The notes under the pieces were generated by a model. The model saw nothing but the letters and a program-made list of their open reading frames with translations, had not been told where the DNA came from and made no database searches. Positions 1-13,755 of a DNA stretch of 64,000 nucleotides are shown in pieces. Source of the DNA: Pyrus communis (Eukaryota; Streptophyta; Magnoliopsida; Rosales; Rosaceae); NCBI RefSeq assembly GCF_963583255.1, contig NC_084819.1, positions 15,469,616-15,533,615 of the forward strand, in the 5' to 3' direction. Position numbers and translations under genes: made by a program. The first letter of the stretch is position 1, and each line of letters opens with the position of its first letter.

Positions 1-1628
1 CCAACTTTGATTTTCACTGAAATTGCTGGTAATTATTTGTTCAAAGATAATTATAAACCAAACAGGATTATTGAGTGTGGTGAGTGAGGAGGAAAAGCGA
101 TTATGACATAAGTGCTTCTGTAATTAACGTTGGAACGAAAGCATCATTCAAATGTCACAGAAAGCACATAATGTAGTTGAAAAAAAACAGATAACATGAA
201 ACTTAAGTCCTCCTCAATCTTGAGAAGTCAAATCCCTCTTCTAAATAGTTCAATGGAAGAAAAATTGAGCTGTCTCGGTTGCATGCACTGCTCGTGTGAA
301 TTGTACCTCAACATTTTTCAACTAAATTTTAGACGAAATGTGCACAAGGCATGAACTTATATATCTCGTGTCCACTAAAATTGATAACTTTTATGCAGTC
401 AGTGTATATATATATCAGGCCACCATCACTTTGCTCATCTTTCTCTTCACATGCTATCTCATGCTCATAACACTTAATTCGTGCCATTTCTCAGTTACGT
501 GAAAAAAACATATGTAAGAAAAGAAAAGAAAATGCTATAACATGACAAATGCAGCCCCTACACCGTACCTAAATATTGTTGTGTAAGGATGCAACAACAT
601 AGTGTGTGGCATGTGCTTTAGTAGGTCAAATCACCATGGTCATTCCTTTTAAGTTTATAGGGAAGTTCCCCAGTAGAAAACTCGATCTTTATGCAGTTTC
701 CCTAATGACTTGGACTACTTACAACAGAAAACTCGATCAACTTTGTGGTGTTGCCAAAATTCTTTGTTGACTGGAAAAGCAAGGCACGAGGGCTTCTGTG
801 AAGTTGGACAAAGGCAACATGCAATGTCACCAAGGATGTACACAATGCATTATTGCAGCTAAAAACTAAGAAAAACTCATTCGACTCACGGTTAATTACT
901 CTCGAAGCCTTGTCATTTGACGCATTTTTCTATGAAAAAAAATTTATTATATATGTACATGTACACCAGTTAATTATAAACGTAAATGATACCCTTAAAA
1001 AAATATCTCCAAGGAAACTCATAAAATATCTATGTAATATGATCAGAAATGGAAGAAATCCTATATCAAATATCAATATTTACGTAATTAACTTGTCAGT
1101 GAAGACAGATGCATGCACAATGTTTTCAACTAAGTTTTTATCGAAGAGTGGAGAGGTAACTAATATTTGAATGCGTATAAGGCATAAATTTATAGGGAAA
1201 ATTAGAATATCCTACATCTTTATTATAGTTGTTAGATTAAATATTCATCCCTTTTAAATATTTGATTAAGGTGCTTTGATCAATTGCCACCTCAATAATT
1301 TTTTATTTATTTAATTTTCATGTCATTAATTTAAATGCATTTATATGGAGGCATAAGGTGGCTTAGCAACTAATTACCTATAATATAAGAATTTAATTTC
1401 GTCAATCCCCTTCTACGCATTAAATGATATTTTTTTTTAATAAAATAAAATAAAAAATTAATTAACTAATTCCTCCTTGTTATCAGTGTTTAAAAAAAGA
1501 AAAAGAAAAATTCTCTTTCTATTAAAAATGTCTCAATAAAAAGTCTTCAATACATATATTTTCACATATAGATATATAAAAAATATACTTAAAACTTATG
1601 GTACATTTGAGAACAAAAGTATCGCCTT
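1..1628. other. AT-rich intergenic DNA, no gene seen
   Basis: I see no convincing coding region here. The only long open frame (853-1170) has no recognisable motif and starts in low-complexity sequence. Positions about 415-660 resemble about 2440-2690: both contain a run of the type cacatgc/catgtg, then acgtgaaaaaa or acgcgaaaaaa, a purine-rich stretch, then a closing caccatggtca. The pair is clearly diverged and looks like an old duplicated or repeated element. Confidence 0.6.
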
Positions 1629-1990
1629 TTGGTACGTTTAGATTTCAAATGCACTGAGAAACCAAATGTACCAAAAATTCAAACGTACCATAAAACCAAA
1701 TGTACCCATTGTTATGTAACCCTTTTGGTACGTTTATATTTCAAATGTATAGAGAAGCCAAATGTACCAAAATTTCAAATGTACCATAAAACCAAATGTG
1801 CCCATTGTCAGGTAACCTTTTTGGTACGTTTAGATTCAAAATGTACCAAAAGACCACATGAACAAAAAATCACAAATGTACCACAAAACCAAATGTCTCT
1901 ATCAGATAACCCTTTTGGTACATTTACATTCCAAATGTACCAACAAATACAAAAAATCAAATCCACTATAAAACTAAACGTGTTCCATAT
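1629..1990. repeat. 96-bp minisatellite, about four copies
   Basis: The phrase ttggtacgttta recurs at 1629, 1725, 1821 and, slightly altered, at 1915, giving units of 96, 96 and 94 bp with a partial last unit. Each unit also carries internal accaaatgtacc phrases. Because 96 is divisible by three, one frame stays open for 124 codons. That open frame is best explained by the repeat period and not by protein coding. Confidence 0.8.
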
Positions 1991-2997
1991 TATAGGCAAT
2001 TAGACGTAGCTATATAATCAAACAAATCTTTATTATGTGTTGGGTCTTCTAAATAATAAAATCTGACAATTTTTTTTTTTATAAATATTCTACTATATTC
2101 ACAAAAAAAAAAAGTCAAATTATAACAAACAATAAAAAAATGCATAGAGATGGATAATAAATGCATAAATATAGGGATAAGAGGAAAAGAAAAGAAAAAA
2201 TGAAATGTCCAGGAAAAGTCGTGAAAAACTAAAATTCTAAATAAAATTGAATTTATGTGAAAAACTGAAATTAATAACCAAAATTTTAGGAAAATGTTTG
2301 ATCAAATTTTCAAAAAGAGTGTATGTTTAGTCTAAAAAATTAAAAAATGAGGCGCCTTTATCAAAACGCCCCAAACTTATATTATGTCCAATGTCATGGA
2401 AAATAACTTTCATTGAGTGCATCGGTGCATATGAACCATCACTTCACTTCTCTCTTATTTCATGTGAACTCTAGTGTCCACAACACCGATTTCATGCTGT
2501 ACATCAATTACGCGAAAAAAGCATAGGTAAGACAAGAAGAGAAAAAAAGTTCCTAAGGTTATGCCATAACAAATGCAATCCATATGCTCCCTACCTAAGT
2601 GTTGTTATGTGAGTGTACAGAAACATAGTGCATTGTGTCATAGTCGCTCAGTTCACCATGGTCAAATGCCACACTTTGAGCATTGAATCGGATGAGTTTA
2701 AGAAAAATCAACGAACATAAATATTGCAAAAAAAAAAAAAAAAATGTGTGAAAATCATTTCCGTTTCTCTAATGACTTTTAGACTTAACAATGTGAAAAT
2801 AAAACTGGGTTGAGGCTTACTTTTTTTGATGGAACACATCAAATATGTACAAAACAGTTGAAAACCATATCTAGGGTTGTACTTGTACCGCAAGAATCCG
2901 CACTTTATTTTGTGGTGAAAAAGAAAATTTGATAACAATGATTGTTCAGATATATACGATTTGCCTATGACTTGTTTTTTCAAGGGATCACCGGGTC
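1991..2997. other. AT-rich intergenic DNA with a diverged repeat
   Basis: No gene seen. Positions 2440-2690 are the diverged partner of 415-660. A poly(A) run lies at about 2729-2744. The end of this stretch leads directly into the copia RNase H remnant. Confidence 0.5.
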
Positions 2998-3528
2998 ATG
3001 GTTTGTTTTTTTCCATCGCAAAATGATATCAAGTTGAAGGCGTTTTGCGACTCACAATGGGTTACTTGTCCTATCATTAGACGATCGGTTACGGGCTATT
3101 GTAGATTTTTTTGGGACCGAAAGCCAAAAAAAGTACTGTTGCTACCGAAATCCAAAAAACAAAGTACTGTTGCATGCTTCTCCGCTGAAGCGGAGTACCG
3201 AGCCATGTCAAATATACGTTGTGAACTCATATGGCTTCAATACATACTTAAGGAGTTATGAGTTAAACATCTTGAAGCAGCGACTTTGCATTGTGACAAC
3301 CAACCTTCTTTACATATTGTGAAGAACCCTGTTTTTCATGAGAGAACGAAACACATAGAGCGTGACTTCCGTCTAGTCCAACAACATCTCACATCAGGTT
3401 TAATTTCCACTACCTCCACACCAACAAGCTGGAACTTGGCTGACCTGTTTACAAAGCCATTAGGAAAGGCTACTTTCGCAACCCTGCTTGGCAAGTTGGG
3501 AGTGTACAATATCTACTCGCCAACTTGA
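2998..3528 (+). pseudogene. Ty1/copia pol remnant, RNase H end
   Basis: This is the 3' end of a copia-type polyprotein. Visible motifs, in order, are LKAFCDSQW (first RNase H aspartate), a degenerate SVTGYC, SAEAEYRAMS (catalytic glutamate block), [15 protein letters not shown] and LADLFTKPL, the usual copia C terminus. A TGA at 3259-3261 interrupts the frame, and both halves are otherwise in the same frame. Next to the SAEAEYRAMS block a short stretch is duplicated (the lysine-rich PK-K phrase appears twice). No integrase or reverse transcriptase and no clear LTR pair were found, so this is an isolated old fragment. Confidence in family is high; the exact limits are uncertain. Confidence 0.85.
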
Positions 3529-6500
3529 GGAGTCACATTGAGATACGATTAGCCTATGATTATGTCGAGACATAATTTCCTTAAAGGTTAACAGCAAGAA
3601 ACTAGCTAGGATCTCCTTGTACCATTCTGATTCAATGAAAACTATTTACCATTTTCACAAATGATATGGAAAAATTCAAATAATAATAAGCTTCTGCATC
3701 TTTAGAGCTAAATATTTTGGCTTGACTTATAAACCTATTGGACTTTTAAGCCTATTGGACTTTCGGATGATGAGAGGTTAAAAACGTAATTTCAGAAAAT
3801 GATGAGACCATACACCATCCCTTGTCAATTGAGGAAGCAATAAAGTCAAAGTGTAGAATTGATTAAGATCAAAGTATCGTAATCAATCCAAGTAAAAGTT
3901 CTAATGTTGTGCGTATGCTAATTCGTCATATTTTGTGTTTTTTTTTCAAAGAAGCAAAACCTTCCCAAGTGGAAACAAAGGGAAGGGCGCTAGTCGATCA
4001 GACTTGGGTGCATGTCGTGTTGTGTCATGTAATTTATGCTAAAACTCAAGTTTGAGTCGTTAACTTATTGTGCCTGAATATATAAATTTAAACCATTTAC
4101 AAGTTCATCATAGTGTGTGTGTGTGTGTGTTTTTTTATTGTTTAGAAAACATCGACAGTACAAAGATAATTTTATTGATGTCGAAAAAAAGGTACATCTA
4201 GTCGCCGGGGGAAGGGGGGGGACATAAACCTAAGATGAAACCTAACCCCTCTAAAACCGAACCTAAATGTCTAATTCAGCAAAACAAAACGAGCAACATC
4301 AATTTTATCGTGGCTTGTTATTTAAATCTCTGCCTTTTTTTCCTCTTATCGAATACCCAACTATGAAATGTATTATCATAATTTTAATTTACAACGTAAT
4401 GAAAACACCTTGGATTACCATACAATTATTCCAAATACATTATACAACTTTGTTTTTTGTGGCTTGTATTAATCTTCTAAGTTAATAAGTTGATGCACGA
4501 GGTTGTCACATATTTTGTAAGGTCTCATGTTTAAATGTGTAAGATATTACTTGCATCACTCACTTATAATTTTATAATCATAACCTTTTAATTCTTTTAA
4601 TCTTCAATTGAAGATCATTCTTACAAAATAATTATTTTAATCGAAAATTGTTTAGTTATCTAAATGTATCAAATAAATGAATGATTCACCACACATATGT
4701 ACTTGGTACTCACACCGTCGATTTATTTGAATCCGCTCGTAAGAAAAATATCATCCAAATGTGAATACCAACCAAATTTTTTCTTGAGGGTTTCTAAACG
4801 GGTCAGGGTAATACTTTGGATTGGACTTTTTTTCTTGGGTTATTTTTGTTCCGGTCCCTAACAATTGTTAGATTGAAATCTTATTGTTTTTTATTTTTTT
4901 GATCAAAGTCCTTTGACTTTATACACCTCAGCATTTTAATTAGTATTACTATATTTCCATGTCATCTTTTTGATATCTTAAATAAAAAACTGTAATTTAA
5001 AATATTGATTGCAGTCCAACATTTAAGGGATTTAAATCCAAGAATTTATGTAATTCAAAATCCTAGTATTATGAGATTCAATCAATCGATCAACTCTAAA
5101 AGAAATTTAAAATTTTTAAAATTCAAAAATTTATGGGATCATATATGCACAAATCTCACGAATTATGAGATTTAAAATAAAAATAAAAACAATTTCTACA
5201 ATAAAAATTCATGCACACTGCACATATTTTTGTGAATTTCATTGAGTAGTATTAAGGGAAATAATGTACGTCATGAATTCATACATACAAAAGCAACGTA
5301 CCCACGAACTTATACCAAAAATAATGTATGTACCCATAATATAAATAGCATATGGGTACATACAAGAAAACTCATGGGTTCATTTAAAAACTCAAGAAAA
5401 AGAATGTACATCATACCACATTGTTTTATAGACATGCATATGTGGGTACATAAAATGCAGCAACCTTAAAAACCCTTTTACATAATATTCTCCAAAAACT
5501 TTGTACCCATATATTTATGTAAAACAAATTTGAACCAACCAAAACATATTATAGCAATAGATATATTTGAACGAAACATGTAGATTAAAAATGTACCCAT
5601 GGATATAAGTATAGCCAACCAGATATTGAATAATCAAGAGTAATATATAATAATAAAAGGAAAAGAAAATATATAAAGAACAAAAGAAGATGACTTCAGA
5701 ATGGTACATTTTTCACATAGCCCGCTCACTCTACAGTCTCTGCATGTTTGAATCAACCAGATTCCTTGAGAAAGTGATGCTTGCATTGCCTTGCCTATGC
5801 CACACAAATCTCACGAGCTGATAAAACCATTGATGCTAATTTGTATTTTAATCACAATAGGTTTATTCAACATATATGCATTGGATCAATTCAGGAATGG
5901 AGAAAAAATGGAGAAAATTGGGTTTGGGGTGTTGTAGATTCCGGATGTGCATAAGGGAAGAAGAAGAATGGAGGAGTTCGAATGGATTTTCCTTTTTTTA
6001 AACTTCCTCATATAGTTTATTTTACCTTAAATGCACAAAGAGATGATATTTCATTTAGGATGATGTATAATATTTTAAATACTAAAATGATGATATGGAA
6101 TAAGTCAAAGAATCTAAAATAAAAAAAAATAATAAAATTTTAATCAATATAATATGAAAATAAGGAAAGAAAACCTAATTTTTTTTTTTTTTTTTTTTTT
6201 TGTCCTCGCTGTACGGAAAACCAAATTGACGCCAATATCTTTGATTAATTATTCACTGCGTGAACGCTTAATTTGGTGGACAATTTGACGACACCAACTG
6301 AGCCCACGAGGTCGCGCTCCCCATTTCGGATAATATACATGGAAGCCAACCATCGGTTTCTTGCCGCACACCCTTTGAATTTGACTTGTTCACCTTCACC
6401 ACTTATAATATATATTTTCAACCCAGCACAAGTCTTGGAATTTTGAATTAAAAACTTTGAATTTGAAAGAGTAAAATTATATATTTAGTACGATTTGCTT

Positions 6501-7234
6501 TAGTCAAAGTCGTTTCAATTTCCAACTACAAATATTGACGTTTGCTAAAAGAAAAAAAAAACTGAAAATATTGTCAATCTTTTGTTAATTTTCCTTTCAT
6601 TTTCCACTATTATGTAATATAGTAGGTGAAGTGTGTCAACCAAGTTAATTTCTTTACAATTGTTTTGTGGGAAAATCTTAAACATCGGACTTCTAGATTT
6701 GAGAATATATAAAGTATGAGAAAATTACCAATCAATTACTGGTATTTGCGGGGATGTTACCGATCTTCTTAGCCAAACCTTTTGTTTCCACCATTTAGGT
6801 TTTTACTCTCGTCTTTTAATGTTGCACAATGGTTTAAAATGTTTTCTAATCTACTTTTAAAGATCAACTCTGCAAAGACTTACCTAATAAGAAATCGTGT
6901 AATTGTCAATTAACGTTGTCAATTTTAAGTGCTTAACTGAAGAATATATAATTCGTCTATTTATTAGATAATTGTTAAATACTTATATTTGCAATATTTT
7001 TGGCAATCTTTAAAGGGTGAACTGTAAAATAGAAGTCTCATGTCATCTTGAAATATGCATGATGAGAAAGAAAATTGGAAAAAGTTAAGCGAGAAAGTTT
7101 CAATGAGAAAATTATTAACGCCTTTCAACATCTCATACTTACGAAATAATATGACAAAGAGAACATTAACTGATCCTCTCGACTCATAAAAATTAAACAA
7201 ATTAGGTAAAATTAGGTTTGATGACAAATTAAAC
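3529..7234. other. AT-rich intergenic DNA, no gene seen
   Basis: No open frame here carries a recognisable motif. A (GT) microsatellite lies at about 4113-4132, followed by a G-rich patch at 4203-4222. Positions 5240-5720 contain several GTACCCAT or ATGGGTAC phrases in both orientations, suggesting a small repeat. A long T run lies at about 6179-6201. Confidence 0.5.
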
Positions 7235-7640
7235 TTGATTAAGGTACCTTTGAGGTCACTGCGAAGAAATTGGCTTCACCCTGGTCTCACCATAGAAATA
7301 CACAATTACAACACCATCTCCTTCGACAAACGACGTTTTACCACTTTTACCTCCCAATTCAAACTCGTGAAATTCCACAAAATCCACGTAAGTCGGTCCG
7401 TCCATCCCTCCACTTCTGCGCCAAGTGTCCATGACCATTTTGGTAATCTTACCGACCAAGAATATGACGTGGCGTGCTGGGCCACAGCAGCCACATGTGT
7501 GAACCATGAGACTGGTGGGTCCAAGGTATTCTTGTTTATCATATCTGCATGCAGGCCACGTGGAAGGAGGTGGTAGGGGTCGACACACGAGACATTGCAG
7601 AATAACGCGTAGCTGATTAAAATAATAACGGCCCACAAAG
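7235..7640. other. Unassigned, less AT-rich segment with G-box sites
   Basis: Open frames occur on both strands, but none has a recognisable domain and they overlap one another. The segment is less AT-rich than its surroundings. It contains a CCACGTGG palindrome at about 7557-7564 and a gacgtggc site at about 7466-7473, both resembling plant G-box/ABRE elements. It could be a relict promoter or the 5' end of a lost gene; I cannot show either. Confidence 0.25.
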
Positions 7641-8088
7641 AGTGTCTAGAGAGAGTAAAATTTTCTTTTGTAAAAGGATAGTAAATTTTTTTTTTCTTCC
7701 AACTTTATGCTATTATTATATAGTTGGAAAAATGAAATCCTTTTTATAATCAAAATTGTACATATATTTTAGTGGACAGTGTGTTGCTTGTTGAGATTCT
7801 ACCATATGTTTCGGGTTTGAAATTTCATCATCTCCTAAATTATTTTAATACTTTTGAACTATCATTTTCTAATAATAATAAATTTCTTTTAAAATAGTTG
7901 TACATAATTGAAAAATTACAGAAATATATACAAAAAGCTTATAAATTGATTTATAAAAGTAGTCAGTACCGTTTCTGAGAATTTAGCAGCTATATATGTG
8001 CAAAAATTATAAATAGAGCCCTCTTGATAGTTTTTCAAGAAAATACTAATACGTACGAATCACATATTCACACTATGGAACATGAAAT

Positions 8089-8200
8089 AGGTGAGCCATA
8101 ATAATTTAGTTTGAACATATTTTTAACTAGAATCTAACTTAAAGCCTCTAATTTACAAGTAAAAAGAAAACCGTAGTATCAAGTTGTCAAATACTATTTT
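8089..8200 (-). mobile_element. Degenerate tRNA-derived SINE fragment
   Basis: Read on the minus strand, this resembles the 5' part of the better-preserved SINE at 35170-35346: a ttgatactacgg start, then acttgtaa, then an aagttagattct block in the place of the tRNA B box (ggttcgattc). It is heavily mutated and I see no target duplication. Confidence 0.45.
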
Positions 8201-8729
8201 GCATTTTATAGAAACAGGTACTATTTTTTTTTTATTTTAAACATCGTACAAATATTCAATAAGAAAATTTAATTACTAAAACTAACATAAACTTTTAAAC
8301 CTAAAAACTAATTAGCAATTAAGAGACAATTGTCAAATTCATAAAACCAGTAAAAACATAAATTATACGGACTTCAATCGAAACTGTTAGCATCTCTCAC
8401 TCCAAATAATTAGTGATCTCACTTATTTCGAGATTTTCTTAGAATAGGAATATGATTATAGGATTATGTGAGAGAATTAATCAAATATTCTTTTTTTATT
8501 ATAGGATAAATCATATATTATGAGGTGCAAAAAACTTTGGCGGCCTCCTCAGTTCAGCCCTGTGCAATGGCTCACATAGCTCGGGAGTATTTCCTCACTG
8601 CCATAATTATGGTGTATGCTTATCATACACCTAATCATATGTTACGTGTTCTTTCACTTAATTCTAATTAACTTTCACATTCAATGTTACATTTTCAATT
8701 TTGAAAAAAAATGACCAAAGTGCTAGTCG

Positions 8730-9200
8730 GGCAATGGGTAGGGATCAAGCGTCTAGGTGATGGGCTAGAGCCTAACGGGTAGGGATCAAGCGTCTAGGTG
8801 ATGGGCTAGAGCCAAAAATAAGTGCTTATTTTATACAAATACATAATTACATTGGGATATATAAATTGAAAACTAAAATGCCTTATAGATTAAAACATTA
8901 TAACATATTAAAATATGGGGTCCAAAGCATATAATAAGTGTTCATCCAAGTATTCAACAAGACTCTTTTAATTTATTGAACAAAAATAAAATGCAAAATG
9001 AAAGTTAACAATTCTCTATCTAAGTAAGAAACGCAACCTAGGCGGGCCAAGCGGGTGCCTAGGCGGGTTAGGCGGACACCTAAGGAGGTCTAGGTGCCCC
9101 TTCTTAATTTTCAAAATCCCCAGGATTAATCAGTGCGTTACCCAGCCGCCTAGCACGTAGATGGCGCTTGGCGGCACTAGGCGCGAATTTTTAAAACAGT
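8730..9200. repeat. GC-rich repeat with a 41-bp tandem duplication
   Basis: Positions 8736-8772 and 8777-8813 are two copies of a 37-bp sequence (gggtagggatcaagcg...), giving a 41-bp period. Further on, 9030-9200 is full of ccta/aggcgg phrases in both orientations and ends in tttttaaaacagtg. This GC-rich patch in AT-rich DNA looks like the end of a non-autonomous DNA element, but I could not pair its termini. Confidence 0.45.
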
Positions 9201-10080
9201 GAGATTAGATAAAAGGACACGTGACAGATAATTATTTGTATGTTAAACATGTACTGTAGTTGAAGGCATGCTTCCATATAGCTCTTTCCTAAATCCGCCA
9301 CGGGGACTGGGAGTAGTTTACATAAATTGGATTTGTTTCACTTATCAAAGAAAACCCCCAAAACAATTGATGCTAATTAGTAATTATACATCGAAAGCTC
9401 ACTCTTTTTTTTATGAAAATAATAAGAAAGACAAAGTTTCAAGAGTACAAGGGTATAAGCGTTCTAACTATTCAACTAAATAACTTTTAACTTCTCATAC
9501 ACTTTTTTTTTTTATTTCTGAACAACTAAAAGCCGTTTCTTTTTGGTAAAACTCAGCATATTAACATGAAAATACAACATCACAAAAAGAAAGTCCGATC
9601 AAGATATACATAAAAGCCTTTTGCACCTTTAGATTTAAAAGTTCATGCAAAAGCTTGCAAATCAAGGCCCTTTGCCGCCTTGCGAGTTTGCGACACACAC
9701 AGTATCTGGAAGCCTCCCCTTATCTTTGTTGTCACCTTCACACGCAACAAAAAGCAAATACCAGAAGCTTGAAGAGCTAAAATAAAATAAAATTAAAATA
9801 ACTAAAAGGCTTGGATTGCAAGATTCAACGAAAAACAGGGTGCGGAGAATTTGAAAATTTTCATTATGATCATAACACGGGTGGTACATTACTTCTTTTT
9901 ATATAAATGGTGATTTTTTTTAAAAAAAAATTATTAACTTTTCAACACACAAATCATACTATTTATATACTATTCCGTATTTTGGTTCCATTGAAAACCT
10001 CTCTCAGAGAATAAGACTTTTCTCGTAAGCCTGACGACACGTAAACGCAATGGGAACAAATGGGATCACGTATGTACACA
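9201..10080. other. Intergenic DNA upstream of the trihelix gene
   Basis: No recognisable coding region or element was found. The sequence is AT-rich and ends in the presumed promoter of the GT-3-type gene. Confidence 0.4.
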
Positions 10081-10493
10081 AAAACAAGAAATAGAGAGAG
10101 AAAGTAGAGAGAGAAAAGGAAAAGGGCAATGAGTTTCCGCGTAGACAGATGAGAAGCTCAACAGCAAGAAGCAATAAAGATTTTCTTTTCCTTCCTTCCT
10201 TCCTTGTCTTTCTTACTTTCTTTTTGTTTTAATTCTTTTTTTTTCAGAAATCTATCAAATCTGAACGAAGAATAATTAAACTACGCCTTCTTTGAAGCGA
10301 TTAAAGGAAGAGATGATCAAATTCTCTCTCTCTTTTTTTTTCGTCCTTATGGATTCACACCTTCCATTCACACCATCCTTCATATAATCAAAGCTTTATC
10401 CTTCTCTTTCTTTGAATCCCATCGGCTTTTCCGAACCCCAAAAGCTTAATCTTCACGAAAGCACTTTTGTTTTTTAAGATTGCGTTTGTGGTC
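10081..10493 (+). promoter_or_regulatory. Presumed promoter and 5' UTR of the trihelix gene
   Basis: The 400 bases before the start codon include a purine-rich stretch (10081-10130), a cttcctt run (10188-10204) and a CT/T tract (10321-10342). Such pyrimidine tracts are common in plant 5' UTRs. I could not pick out a convincing TATA box or transcription start. Confidence 0.35.
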
Positions 10494-11685
10494 ATGGAAC
10501 ATCATCCTCATCATTATCAACGTCATCAGCAGCAACACCATCAGCAGCTTCAGCTTCAACAACAACAGCAGCAGCAGCTTCAGCAGCAACATCTTAGTAC
10601 TGTGACTGTACACGTGGACACGAGTGATAGGTTCCCTCAATGGAGCGTTCAGGAGACGAAGGACTTGCTTCTGATCAGAGCCGAGCTAGATCAGACTTTC
10701 ATGGAGACGAAGAGAAACAAGCTTCTGTGGGAAGTGATTTCTACGAAGATGAAGGAAAAAGGTCACCATCGCAGCGCCGAACAGTGCAAGTGCAAGTGGA
10801 AAAACCTCGTTACTCGTTACAAGGTAAACATGTTATTAAACCCAAATGAATACTAGATTAATAAAGTTAAACCAATCTAATCAAACTAATTAATCTTCCA
10901 TCTAATCAACTTACACTTTGAAGAACACACTGATTCATTTAAGGATTTCCTTTTCCTTATTTCCTCAACCCATATCTTCAAGACTTAAGGAGAATCAAAC
11001 TGAAGACCCTAGGTGTAGGAGTGAATGTTCTTTGTAAGCTGAGATACAAGCCTATTGCAAATCTTCAACACATACCCTTCATGTGTTTGATAAATATACA
11101 GTACTATTATGTAGGTATTTATTTCTTGCTTTATGATTATATATTTAGGGTTTTGAGACAATGGAGCCGGAAGCTATGAGGCAGCAATTCCCGTTTTACA
11201 ACGAGCTACAAGAGATTTTCGCTGCACGGATGCAGAGAATGCTGTGGGCAGAAGAAAGTGGAGCTGCAAGCGGGTCGAAGAAGAAAACGCTTTCTTCAGA
11301 CGACGAGGAAGATAACGAGGATAGCGAGGCAGAGAATAAGGGAAGCACGGGGAAGAACAAGAAGAAGAAGATGAAGATGAGCAATATAGGAAGCAGCAGC
11401 GCAAGCGGAAATAATGTAAGGGAGATATTGGAAGAGTTCATGAAGCAACAAATGCAAATGGAGATGCAATGGAGAGAGGAGTTTCAAGCGAGGGAGAATG
11501 AGAGGCGGTTGAAGGAGATGGAGTGGAGGCAGAAGATGGAAGCATTAGAGAACGAGAGGATAATGATGGAGACGAGATGGAGGGAGAGGGAGGAGCAAAG
11601 GAGGATGAGGGAGGAGGCTAGGGCTGAGAAAAGGGATGCTCTTATTACTGCTTTGCTAAACAAGCTTAGAAGAGAGGATATGTAG
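10494..11685 (+). CDS. Trihelix transcription factor, GT-3a/GT-3b type
   Basis: The protein binds GT-type promoter elements in the nucleus. Exon 1 is 10494-10823 and exon 2 is 11149-11685, joined in phase 0 across a 325-bp GT-AG intron (AAG|gtaaac, tttag|GGT), giving 288 residues. A His/Gln-rich N terminus (about 1-35) precedes one trihelix DNA-binding domain (about 46-115) with the three expected tryptophans (FPQW, LLW, CKWKNL). Exon 2 opens with GFETMEPEAM and the conserved RQQFPFYNELQ/RMQRMLW block. An acidic/basic low-complexity region follows, then a strongly charged C-terminal coiled coil (about 215-285). One trihelix plus this QQFPFYNE block is the GT-3 layout, not the two-domain GT-2 layout. 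I chose the ATG at 10494 because translation upstream of it has no in-frame ATG. There are no lesions. Which GT-3 paralogue it is cannot be decided here. Confidence 0.93.
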
Positions 11686-13716
11686 CAAGCGTTATCTCAA
11701 GACATGCTTTGAGAGCTAGGTTTGTTTATTAATTAATTCTCAATTAGCTAGAAACTGAATTGATCATTTTGGACATGTCCATTTCCACGATATACTGGTC
11801 CATCTTCTTCTGTTTTGCCCACTGAGTCTTTTCAATTTATTGCATAATATCCATTCTTTCGTTTCCATATATAATTTTATGTTTTACCCTAGTAATTGTG
11901 ATCTTTAATGCACAGCTGTTAACTTTCACCCCAAGTGCATGCTTAAAACTTTCACTTAGAGAATACAAACAATCCGAACAAGTAAAATTCTTGGATTATT
12001 TGATTGCTACATGCATGAAGATTGAAGAATTGTAGTTTTCAACATTAGCAGGAAGCACGCGAAGTCGAAATTTCAATCATGCAAGTCACTGAGTCCTACT
12101 GCTTCTACTTGTAGTAAGGGTAGATGCGTGCATGAAATATATCCGGTTCTTATATTTATAGGTTTGTCACGTGCATGTAGCATGTGTAGTGGCTGAAGAA
12201 AAACGCATTCCATGTGGAAAATCGAAACATCTAGATATCATCTGCATGAATTATGCTGCGTTTGAAATTGTATTGAGAGGTATAGTTTTGTTTCCTCCAT
12301 CCCTGTTTTGTTATATATTCAAGTACTGTAGTCTGCATATACATATGCAGGTGGGGCTACGGTGGATGAGTTATGAAGATTTTAATGTATTAATACATGA
12401 TCTAATGCGACTGTATAATGTTCTAGCTATTTTAGACAATTTTGCATATTATGTTGTTATTATTGTATCATTCTAGTCATTTTTTATTTACGTCACATTT
12501 CTCTTTGTTAAGTTCTCAATCATGTTGCATAATCGTACTTCCAACCTGGAATGTGCTTTTTCTTCAGTAGACTTTCTCGAGCATATTGGGAATTTCTCGT
12601 GGGGTATAAGTGGAGCAATTTTGTATGATCTTAACGTAGTAGTTTCAGTTTGACGGTGTTCATAATCATGGTTATTATCTTCTTTTTTTCATTTGGTGTT
12701 GTACGTGTGGCGATCCTGCTTATATCTCATGAAATGTGATGAGAAATTCCGTTTATATCTCATGAAATGTAATAGATAACGTGATGACAGATATAAACAT
12801 AGTGACAATTAATATATAGCTATATGTCTCTGAAAGTTTTACTTCTCTTAGAAAGTATACACACGAGTGTGAAACTCCAAGACACATTTCCAAGACCCTT
12901 TTAAGAGATTCTCAAGCTTTGGTTCCTTTTTGACATTCTATATTCTGGCGTTTTACACGGTTTACACCGCTCGGTTTCAAGCTAACAAATATATACATGT
13001 ATTTCAACTTTAGCTACAAATTAAATATATACGCGCGGCACATATCAGATGGGCTGTCGATTCGAATTTAAACTATTTATAAATCCCTACTTTGACATCT
13101 TACATTCCATGACAATGCCCCACTTTGTCTTGTAATACAAATTCAACGGAAGCCAGCTACTCTATAATCATTTAATTTTTTGTTAACGAAACAACCATTT
13201 CACTGCAATTTGGGGAATCCCTACATTTCTTTGTCACATTCTGACTGCCATAAGGTAAACTGAGAATGCTAAAATCACTACCCCAATAAATAAACTATCT
13301 AAGAATTCTCGGAATAACGTGGTTTGCGAACGTAATTGAAGAATTCTCGGAATAACGTTGTTTGCAAATGTAATTGCTCCATATATTCCTCTTGCAATTC
13401 AAGGTCCAAGCTCCCACTGCAAATTTTACAGCAAATACAAGAACTAGTCATGTGCGATGTGTCATAACCTAGATTCTTCCATCTTCTATAGCAGCAAACA
13501 AAAGCGTTAGTCAGTAGGCTTGTCGGTTTGGGGACATATCAAATAATGCTAATAACAATCTTCATCTCCAAGTTTCAGATTGAATCTTTTCAATTGAGGT
13601 CCAGCTATTTTCAAACGTACGGTTACCGTGTTTTTCCCTCTCACTGGCTCTCTGCTTCTCTATCTCTAGCTGTCACATATGTTACAAGTCATGACTTTTG
13701 TATTTTTCACCGACGC

Positions 13717-13755
<39 letters not shown>

